This document shows, piece after piece, positions 36,347 through 42,427 of a stretch of 64,000 nucleotides of DNA. The stretch is from positions 558,001 to 622,000 of the forward strand of contig NZ_LVYD01000124.1 in assembly GCF_002077945.1 (NCBI RefSeq), read 5' to 3'. The DNA comes from Niastella vici (GTDB lineage Bacteria; Bacteroidota; Bacteroidia; Chitinophagales; Chitinophagaceae). The notes below the pieces were generated by a model that saw only the letters and a list, made by a program, of their open reading frames with translations, made no database searches and had not been told where the DNA came from. The position numbers and the translations under genes are program-made. Each line of letters begins with the position of its first letter. Positions within the stretch are counted from its first letter, which is position 1.

Positions 36347-37123
36347 CTATTTTATGGCCAGCTCCCCTGCCCCGGTAATTGCCATACTGTTTTCGTCCTG
36401 TGTAAATGCAATTACAGCTACCTCGTTTGATGAAAGCCGATCTGGTATAGTAAGCCGGATAGTTCCTGAAGCCGGTCCGTGTAACAGTACGCTTTTAAGC
36501 TCCCGCACTATATTTACGTGATGCAATTGACGTCCTGCATTTTCGCCCCGCTGTACATTTGTTACCGCCTGCCGTTGTACCAATGCAATATGCAGGATCT
36601 CATTTTCGGTACGTTCCGTTTTATAGGCAACGGTAAGGTTCCGTTTTTCTATTGTGTCAATTGATAAGTGAATAACCGATGTCATAGATAATTCCAGCTC
36701 TTTTTTTAGCGTTTTGCGAAGCAATGATTCATTCGACCCCACCAGCTCTGTTTTCCCGTTTACGATCATTTGAGGGGTATAAATGCTGTTTAGTTTAAAA
36801 TGGGCCCCATATTTTTGCTGGCGGCTGGTGAAAGCCGGCTGGCTAAATGCATCCTTCCATCCCAGGTAGTTCCAGTAATCAACATGAAATGCCAGTACAT
36901 ACACCTCCTGATCAAATTCGCGCCCAATCCTGGCAGCCAGTTCATCGGCCGGCGGACAACTGGAACACCCTTCTGAGGTAAATAATTCTATGACAGCAAA
37001 CCGGGTAGTGTCCGCAACAGCTGCATTTTGAAACATCGTTTTATCAGCCAACCATTGCAACCCGGCACGCATCGTTAAAAAGAAGATCGCTGTAAATAAT
37101 ATGAATAGCTTATTCATCTTCAT
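36347..37123 (-). CDS. DUF1223 (secreted thioredoxin-like) protein
   Basis: The 258-residue protein begins with a hydrophobic segment (LFILFTAIFFLTMRAGL). The DUF1223 hallmark FAVIELFTSEGCSSCPPADELAAR is at ~42-65, with a C-x-x-C pair in a thioredoxin-like fold, and DYWNYLGWKDAFSQPAFTSRQQKY follows. A redox or chaperone role in the periplasm is plausible but not established for this family. It is the last of four minus-strand genes (two barrels, DM13 lipoprotein, DUF1223) with gaps of 6-46 bp. Confidence 0.88.
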   Translation of the reverse strand: MKMNKLFILFTAIFFLTMRAGLQWLADKTMFQNAAVADTTRFAVIELFTSEGCSSCPPADELAARIGREFDQEVYVLAFHVDYWNYLGWKDAFSQPAFTSRQQKYGAHFKLNSIYTPQMIVNGKTELVGSNESLLRKTLKKELELSMTSVIHLSIDTIEKRNLTVAYKTERTENEILHIALVQRQAVTNVQRGENAGRQLHHVNIVRELKSVLLHGPASGTIRLTIPDRLSSNEVAVIAFTQDENSMAITGAGELAIK

Positions 37124-37169
37124 GGTTTTCTTATTTCATGCTTCCAGGCGGCTGACATCCCCGTTTCGC

Positions 37170-37592
37170 TCACTTTAATTCAGCGCTTCCAAACAAATGA
37201 TCATATTGCTGGCAATGGATCAACGCATATTTGTATTGCATAAGATCGGGCATGCCACTGATAACATATAACTGGTTGCCCATGGTTGATCTTATTTTTC
37301 CCAGATCAATGAAATTAACCGGTTGTATCTCTTTTGACAGATATACATGCAGATCGGGCCCGTTACTGATCATTATATCCTGCAAGGCCAGTGAGTATTT
37401 TCCATTCTGCTGAAAGATGGCAACCATTCCGGAAACCGTTCCATATGGACCTTTCACAAAGCTGCCGGCATGGGTTTGAACCGCAGTAGTATCAGGCATT
37501 TCATTAACTGGTGAAGTAGGCGATCCATTCTGCTTGGTGCAGGCTGTCACGAGGAACAATAAGATGGCTGTTATCCAAACATAGTTTTTCAT
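37170..37592 (-). CDS. DM13-domain lipoprotein
   Basis: The 140-residue protein has lipobox FLVTAC (Cys 18). Residues ~40-138 form a DM13 domain: G-S-F-V-K-G…G.V…, ISNGPDLHVYLSK, and the conserved near-C-terminal Cys in ALIHCQQYDHLFGSAEL. DM13 domains have been proposed to take part in redox reactions with the buried Cys next to an aromatic patch. The linkage to the CxxC-bearing DUF1223 protein 46 bp downstream fits a shared envelope redox function; this is inference. Confidence 0.88.
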   Translation of the reverse strand: MKNYVWITAILLFLVTACTKQNGSPTSPVNEMPDTTAVQTHAGSFVKGPYGTVSGMVAIFQQNGKYSLALQDIMISNGPDLHVYLSKEIQPVNFIDLGKIRSTMGNQLYVISGMPDLMQYKYALIHCQQYDHLFGSAELK

Positions 37593-37603
37593 ATACGAAC
37601 GAT

Positions 37604-38344
37604 TTAATTATTAAAGTGGTAAGAAATGCCTATCCCCAGTGTATTCACTTTATTTCTGAAGCGGTCGACCATTGTGCCATCGGGGGCCGTTTGTTTAATG
37701 CTGCTGGTTTGGTATTCGGCAAAATAATATTCATAAACAGCCTTGATACCCCAATGGCTATTAATACGGTATTTGATAAAATATTCCGAATTAAGGCTGC
37801 CATAGTCATTATCCCCGGTAAGCAATAAATTAAAGCCATAGGGTTTGGCATTGGGTTCATTGCGCGTATTGCCATTACTGGTTAAAATGCCACTACCTCT
37901 TCTGCCAAATGAAAACCCGATAAGATCAATATTAAAACCGGCCGACCACTTTGGCGTGAAGTTGTACCCGAAGTTCAGCGAAAAATTCAGGGAATTGATC
38001 AATGGGCGTTGTACCGTGAGTGTATCCCAATTGCTGGTTTTCTGCCCGGCAAAAACAATAAGAAATGGCGTTGTGTTTGAACGCGCCAGCCGCGCAGGCG
38101 CCGTAATAAAATCTGTTTTTGTTCCAAAGTAAGCCGTCCAGCGAAGTCCGGCACCGGCTTCCCATTTTCTTCTTTTTCCTATATGCCAGTTATGAACATA
38201 AGAAGCTGCTATGGTACCCTGCGAACTGCCGCCAGTGCCAGTTATATCGGCAAACCGGTTAACGCGGGGAAATATAGGGTGCTGTGCAAATAATGCCGGT
38301 GCAGGCAAAAGCAACAATGCCGTTAACAAACCATATAATTTCAT
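37604..38344 (-). CDS. Outer-membrane barrel-like protein, paralogue of the next gene
   Basis: This 246-residue protein has a signal peptide (LYGLLTALLLLPAPALFAQ). The mature part alternates aromatic strands and ends GIGISYHFNN, a C-terminal aromatic residue pattern typical of outer-membrane barrels. It shares the layout and many blocks with the 38351-39082 product (I-G-K-x-x-x-x…G-A-G-x-R; FITAPARLAR/YFTAPASLAK; GFNIDLIGFSFG/GFNIDVTGFSFG; DRFRNKV/NRFRNVP). The ligand is unknown. The start is six bases after the stop of its paralogue, so expression is coupled. Confidence 0.7.
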   Translation of the reverse strand: MKLYGLLTALLLLPAPALFAQHPIFPRVNRFADITGTGGSSQGTIAASYVHNWHIGKRRKWEAGAGLRWTAYFGTKTDFITAPARLARSNTTPFLIVFAGQKTSNWDTLTVQRPLINSLNFSLNFGYNFTPKWSAGFNIDLIGFSFGRRGSGILTSNGNTRNEPNAKPYGFNLLLTGDNDYGSLNSEYFIKYRINSHWGIKAVYEYYFAEYQTSSIKQTAPDGTMVDRFRNKVNTLGIGISYHFNN

Positions 38345-38350
38345 GATGCT

Positions 38351-39082
38351 TTATTTAAATTTAAAGTGATAAGATAAGCCAATCCCCCACCCTTTAGGCA
38401 CATTCCGGAAACGGTTGTTAAAGCCCCCTTTTTCCATTTGTATTTTTTCGGTGGTTTTATATTCCACATATAATAGTTGATAAAAAGCTTTGATCGCTAC
38501 TTTGCCGTTCACCATGTATAGCAGGTAGAATTGGGAGTTCTGACTGCCAATGGCATTGTCATCGATCTTTAATAAATTAAGGCGGGCAGGGCTGGCTTCA
38601 GTTGTTGTGACATTACCGTCATGTATAAATCGCACGGTACGCATTTTACCAAAAGAAAAACCGGTTACATCAATATTGAATCCTGTATATAATTTAGGTA
38701 GCACTCTAAACGACATAATAGCCATTAGATTGATCATCCACATTCGCGGGTGCCCGATTTGAATGGTATCCAGATTCTCATTGATCCGTTCTTTAAACAG
38801 GATACCTGGCCCCGTAGCCCCCTTTGCTAAACTGGCAGGGGCAGTAAAATAGTCCTTGTTCGACGCTCCATAAACGGTAATCCGGATACCTGCCCCGAGC
38901 AGCAGCCTTTTTTGTTTGCCGATTTGAAAATTATTTTCAAATGAACCTGCAATGGTATAATCATTTTTCCCGGCAGCCATTACCAGCTCAACCGATTGAA
39001 TGGAAGGAGGCCACAGCTTTTTCTGTGCCTGACCTGTATAATCAGTCAGCAGCATTATAACTACATATACGAACGGCTTCAT
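38351..39082 (-). CDS. Outer-membrane barrel-like protein, first gene of a four-gene unit
   Basis: This 243-residue protein has a signal peptide (FVYVVIMLLTDYTGQAQ) and a strand-rich mature part ending GIGLSYHFKFK. It is an obvious tandem duplicate of the following gene at roughly one-third identity by eye, so the duplication is old. It heads the unit barrel, barrel, DM13, DUF1223. Its start lies 335 bp from the divergent sigma-54-controlled series; the palindromes at 39237-39271 lie between the two units. Confidence 0.7.
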   Translation of the reverse strand: MKPFVYVVIMLLTDYTGQAQKKLWPPSIQSVELVMAAGKNDYTIAGSFENNFQIGKQKRLLLGAGIRITVYGASNKDYFTAPASLAKGATGPGILFKERINENLDTIQIGHPRMWMINLMAIMSFRVLPKLYTGFNIDVTGFSFGKMRTVRFIHDGNVTTTEASPARLNLLKIDDNAIGSQNSQFYLLYMVNGKVAIKAFYQLLYVEYKTTEKIQMEKGGFNNRFRNVPKGWGIGLSYHFKFK

Positions 39083-39104
39083 TTTTAGATTTTCGATCTA
39101 CAAA

Positions 39105-39112
39105 CAAAACTA
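39105..39112 (-). promoter_or_regulatory. -7 promoter box of the minus-strand barrel/DM13 unit
   Basis: Read on the minus strand, TAGTTTTG matches TAnnTTTG and ends 22 nt before the ATG at 39082. No clear -33 TTTG was found. Confidence 0.35.
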
Positions 39113-39236
39113 CCATAGCTATAATCTTTGAAATGTCGTGATCGTGACAGACCGGCAATTGAAATAATGCAGCTCCCAAAATTCTTTACCTGATTTTTAC
39201 CGGTTGTTACAGCCCGGCCACTTTCCCAATTATTTT

Positions 39237-39271
39237 TCCCAATCTATTGGGACACTCCCAACATATTGGGA
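39237..39271 (+). promoter_or_regulatory. Two tandem 16-bp palindromes, likely enhancer sites of a sigma-54 activator
   Basis: TCCCAATCTATTGGGA (39237-39252) and TCCCAACATATTGGGA (39256-39271) are both inverted repeats with arms TCCCAA/TTGGGA. Their centres are 19 bp apart, and an extra half-site TCCCAAT lies at 39224-39230. They end about 100 bp upstream of the sigma-54 promoter at 39370, the usual distance for upstream activator sequences. The Fis-HTH activator encoded at 33942 is the obvious candidate ligand. The binding partner is inference; the symmetry is direct. Confidence 0.7.
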
Positions 39272-39369
39272 ATTTATTACCGGCCACCCGGCCTCAAATA
39301 CAAAACCACCATTTTCTACAACGCAGTACCAGTAATGGTTTCAGCGCATTCTTACGCCCCAAAAATACA

Positions 39370-39385
39370 TTGGCACCCCGTTGGC
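39370..39385 (+). promoter_or_regulatory. Sigma-54 promoter (-24/-12) of the 39418 series
   Basis: TTGGCACCCCGTTGGC has a full -24 element TTGGCAC and GG-N10-GC spacing (GG 39372-39373, GC 39384-39385); the -12 element is TGGC instead of TTGC. The predicted transcript start near 39397 leaves a 20-nt leader before the ATG at 39418. Confidence 0.65.
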
Positions 39386-39417
39386 CCTTTAAATAGTATG
39401 CCGAAAATTTAACCGAT

Positions 39418-39750
39418 ATGTATAAAGAAGTAACCCAGCAGGATTTTACAAAACATGTAATTGAAAACAGGACCCTGACGATTGTACAGTTCAAAAAAAG
39501 CTGGCTTGGTACCTGTCAGATCATAGAACCGGTGTATATGGACCTGGCCAGGATGTTCAGGGACATAGCCAGCTTTTATACTGTTGATGTAGAAAAGGAA
39601 ACTACCCTGGAAAAAGAATATGGCGTAATGGAATTACCGACTATCCTATTCTTTAAAGGTGGCCAGGTTATCGATCACGCCATTGGTTTAACACCCAAAA
39701 ATGTATTGATCGCAAAGATCGAGAAAGCCATTTCATCAACCAACCAATAA
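39418..39750 (+). CDS. Thioredoxin-fold protein lacking the nucleophilic cysteine
   Basis: The 110-residue cytosolic protein covers the whole thioredoxin fold: TIVQFKKSW, then the active-site position W29-L-G-T-C33, then FYTVDVEKETTLEKEYGVMELPTILFFKGG with the cis-Pro. The first Cys of W-C-x-x-C is Leu, so classical dithiol exchange is impossible; only the resolving-position Cys33 remains. It may bind or sense mixed disulfides or serve as a non-catalytic subunit. It is the first gene behind the sigma-54 promoter, followed by a 74-residue protein and a Crp/Fnr regulator. Confidence 0.85.
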   Translation: MYKEVTQQDFTKHVIENRTLTIVQFKKSWLGTCQIIEPVYMDLARMFRDIASFYTVDVEKETTLEKEYGVMELPTILFFKGGQVIDHAIGLTPKNVLIAKIEKAISSTNQ

Positions 39751-39771
39751 TTTACTTTAAAAGCAACCAAG

Positions 39772-39996
39772 ATGAGAAGAGATCTGAAAAAATATTTCGA
39801 AGTGCACTTCGGCACATTTGTGCATGTATCGGCACATGAAATAGAAACAGCATGTTCATTGGAATCACCACTGTCTGGCCTTGAAGGTTTTTTATACATC
39901 AAAAGTGGCCAGACAGTTTCTGTTAAACCATGGATAATTCCCGCCGCTGCCATCCGTAAAATACTTACAGATGCACTAAACAACAGTAAAAATTAA
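39772..39996 (+). CDS. Small protein of unknown function
   Basis: The 74-residue soluble protein (MRRDLKKYFEVHFGTFVHV…LYIKSGQTVSVKPWIIPAAAIRKILTDAL) has no signal peptide or recognisable motif and one Cys (CSLES). Its position 21 bp after the thioredoxin-like gene and 20 bp before the Crp/Fnr gene, with typical codon use, supports it as a real gene. The fold looks mixed alpha/beta. No relative is recognised. Confidence 0.7.
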   Translation: MRRDLKKYFEVHFGTFVHVSAHEIETACSLESPLSGLEGFLYIKSGQTVSVKPWIIPAAAIRKILTDALNNSKN

Positions 39997-40016
39997 CCTC
40001 ATTTAAACATACGATC

Positions 40017-40697
40017 ATGTCGCAAGAAATTAAATATGCTTACCTTAAAAGTCATCCCCTGTTTGCCCATGAAAGTGAGCAACTGATAAATGACACCTGC
40101 CTGCTGGCAAAAGTTAAAACCATTTACCGGGGCGAAACGATCAATTATGGCGAAGGTGAGTACAGCAAAATTTTCCTGCTCATACAGGGAAAAGTAAAAA
40201 TTGCGGAATTAAATGACAACAGCAACGAACTAATAAAAGATATATTGACCGCACCGGATGTTTTTGGCGATATGAGCCTTGATGGCAGTCCTTACATGGA
40301 TGAGTTTGCCGAAGCATTAACAGCCAATACCATCGTTTGCTTTTTTACTGTAGTGGATTTTAAAAAGATATTGCAGGATAATCCCATGATGGCCATCCAA
40401 TATGCCAATTTGGTGAACAACAAACTCAGGAAACTGGAAAACCGCCATGCCGACCTTGTTTTCAGGGACACCAAATCGCGCCTGATCCGTTTTATAAAGA
40501 ACTGGGCGCGTACAGATGGGAACCGCATTGGTGATAAAATTATATTGAACAATTATCTTACTCATACTGATATTGCCAATGTAATTGCTACTTCGCGCCA
40601 AAGCGTAAACGTATTATTGAATGAATTACGCGATTCGGGATTACTATTTTACAACCGCCACCGCATTGAATTAAATGATCTGCGCGCCTGGAATTGA
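40017..40697 (+). CDS. Crp/Fnr family transcriptional regulator
   Basis: This 226-residue regulator has a cyclic-nucleotide-binding-type beta-roll at ~20-120 (VKTIYRGETINYGEGEYSKIFLLIQGKVKIAEL…PDVFGDMSLDG), a dimer helix at ~120-145 and a winged HTH (YLTHTDIANVIATSRQSVNVLLNELRDSGLL) near the C-terminus. There is no N-terminal Cys cluster, so an Fe-S oxygen sensor of the E. coli Fnr type is unlikely. It is third gene of the sigma-54 series and may control the glycosidase/oxidoreductase genes that follow. Confidence 0.9.
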   Translation: MSQEIKYAYLKSHPLFAHESEQLINDTCLLAKVKTIYRGETINYGEGEYSKIFLLIQGKVKIAELNDNSNELIKDILTAPDVFGDMSLDGSPYMDEFAEALTANTIVCFFTVVDFKKILQDNPMMAIQYANLVNNKLRKLENRHADLVFRDTKSRLIRFIKNWARTDGNRIGDKIILNNYLTHTDIANVIATSRQSVNVLLNELRDSGLLFYNRHRIELNDLRAWN

Positions 40698-40741
40698 CCG
40701 GTTTTGTAAACACTGCGACAATTTATCTTTTGCACCCTAAC

Positions 40742-40749
40742 GATCTTTG
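40742..40749 (+). promoter_or_regulatory. Possible secondary promoter before the GH57-like gene
   Basis: GATCTTTG resembles the -7 boxes AATCTTTG and CATCTTTG found elsewhere in this window and lies 29 nt before the ATG at 40779. A -33 box is not evident. It would allow the 40779-50904 genes to be expressed apart from the first three. Confidence 0.35.
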
Positions 40750-40778
40750 TTACAGGAAGCCTCAAACTCAATATTGCC

Positions 40779-41561
40779 ATGTCTTCAGTATGCCTGTATT
40801 TCAATGTTCATCAGCCCTTTTTGCTGAAATCATTTTCGTCGATGGATATCGATGTACGGCATACTTACTTCGATATGGAAGCCTGTAAAGCAGCTATTCA
40901 TGAAAAAGCCGACCGTTGTTACCTGCCTTGCAACAAAATTATGACCAGGCTGATCAATAAGAACCGGGGGCGGTTCAGGGTACGCTTTTCAATAAGCGGA
41001 ACAACAATGGAATTGTTGCAATTATACCGGCCCGATGTAATTGATTCATTTCGTAAACTGGTGAATACTGGTCTTATTGAGATATTAGCAGCGCCTTATT
41101 ACCATTCGCTGAGTTTTCTATACTCCCGGAAAGAATTTCAACGGCAACTTTCCAAACACCAGAAACTGGTAAAAAAAATATTCGGCATACACACTACCAT
41201 TTTTAACAATACGGCACTCCTTCACAACAATGAACTTTCAAAATATATTGCAGGTGCAGGTTTTAAGGGAATGCTGTGCGAAGGAAATGTGAACCCCATT
41301 GACCCCGTGAACATGCCGGTACCCGAACTGAACTTACTGAAAAAGATCTACGCCCTCGAAAACCTGGTGTTAAACAGCGGTTGCGAAAAAACGATCGACA
41401 CCTGGGGTTGCCTGCAGTCCCTCGATCATTTCGAAGCCAGGGAATCTTTTCAAAGCTTTTCAAACATAGTCACCGACTTTGAGATCACGCTGATCAGGCA
41501 ATCTATTGAGAAACTTAAAAAGCAATCTGCTTTACGCCCTGTGCGAACACCCTTACTTTAA
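40779..41561 (+). CDS. GH57-derived protein with the catalytic core lost
   Basis: The 260-residue product starts like bacterial GH57 alpha-amylases (SSVCLYFNVHQPF, HQP at 11-13; RVRFSISGTTMELL; PYYHSLSFLY), but differs in two key ways. The family's N-T-E-L-I-Y block, whose Glu is the presumed nucleophile, reads N-T-A146-L-L-H. The whole middle part with the M-D-Y-E-T-F-G acid motif is missing: residue ~185 joins directly to a segment (LLKKIYALENLVLN…TWGCLQSLDHF) that normally sits near residue 340. Normal members have ~400 residues. It should be inactive as an amylase; the intact reading frame suggests a binding or regulatory role. Motif assignments are from family memory. Confidence 0.75.
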   Translation: MSSVCLYFNVHQPFLLKSFSSMDIDVRHTYFDMEACKAAIHEKADRCYLPCNKIMTRLINKNRGRFRVRFSISGTTMELLQLYRPDVIDSFRKLVNTGLIEILAAPYYHSLSFLYSRKEFQRQLSKHQKLVKKIFGIHTTIFNNTALLHNNELSKYIAGAGFKGMLCEGNVNPIDPVNMPVPELNLLKKIYALENLVLNSGCEKTIDTWGCLQSLDHFEARESFQSFSNIVTDFEITLIRQSIEKLKKQSALRPVRTPLL

Positions 41562-41581
41562 CTTAACAAAACAAACCTAAG

Positions 41582-42388
41582 ATGGAAAACAAATTACATG
41601 GCCAGGTGGCCATTGTAACCGGCGCCGGCAGCGGTATTGGAGCCGGTTGCGCCCGGGAAATGGCAAAAGCCGGCGCTACAGTAGTTATCAATTATCCCAC
41701 TACAGCGGGCAGCGCCATGGCAGCCGATGTAGTGGCGTCTATTGCCGCCAATGGAGGCATGGCCATTGCTTACCAGTGCGATGTAAGTAAGGAAGACCAG
41801 GTGATGAACATGTTTGCCGACGTAATTAAACAATTTGGAACTGTAGACATTCTTGTAAACAATGCAGGCTTGCAAAAAGATGCGCCCTTTACAGAAATGA
41901 CACTCGAACAATGGAATTTTGTACTGAGTGTAAACCTTACCGGGCAATTTTTATGTGCGCGGGAAGCCATTCGCGAATTTTTACGCAGAGGGGTGAATGG
42001 CAAGTCAAAATCTGCCGGCAAGATCATTTGCATGAGCAGCGTACATGAAGTAATACCCTGGGCAGGCCATGCCAATTATGCCGCTTCAAAAGGCGGCGTG
42101 CACCTGCTGATGAAAACCATTGCCCAGGAATACGCGCCTAAGAAGATCCGGATCAACAGTATTGCACCCGGCGCCATTCAAACTCCCATTAATCACGATG
42201 CCTGGGACACGGCCGCCCATTTACAAAACCTGTTAAAATTGATTCCGCAAAAACGCATTGGCCAGGTTGAAGACATAGGAAAAGCAGCCGTTTGGCTGGC
42301 CAGTGATGATGCGGATTATGTAAACGGTACTACCCTGTTTGTTGATGGCGGCATGACCCTGTATCCGGGTTTTGAAGATAATGGCTGA
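41582..42388 (+). CDS. Short-chain dehydrogenase, glucose 1-dehydrogenase type
   Basis: The 268-residue enzyme has a Rossmann motif TGAGSGIG (13-20), NNAG, catalytic Ser152/153, Tyr166 and Lys170 (Y-A-A-S-K), and a C-terminal FVDGGMTLYPGF as in bacterial glucose 1-dehydrogenases. It would oxidise a sugar or polyol with NAD(P). An N-Y-P instead of a clear acidic residue after strand 2 suggests NADP. It lies between the GH57 remnant (20 bp) and the GH63-like glucosidase (39 bp), fitting oxidation of glucose released by the two following hydrolases. Confidence 0.9.
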   Translation: MENKLHGQVAIVTGAGSGIGAGCAREMAKAGATVVINYPTTAGSAMAADVVASIAANGGMAIAYQCDVSKEDQVMNMFADVIKQFGTVDILVNNAGLQKDAPFTEMTLEQWNFVLSVNLTGQFLCAREAIREFLRRGVNGKSKSAGKIICMSSVHEVIPWAGHANYAASKGGVHLLMKTIAQEYAPKKIRINSIAPGAIQTPINHDAWDTAAHLQNLLKLIPQKRIGQVEDIGKAAVWLASDDADYVNGTTLFVDGGMTLYPGFEDNG

Positions 42389-42427
42389 TCAATGGCCTGA
42401 TGATTAAATGATAAAAAAATATTCAAC

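Noticed and set aside
40779..41561. Functional GH57 alpha-amylase
   Set aside because: The presumed nucleophile is replaced by Ala and the segment with the catalytic Asp is missing.
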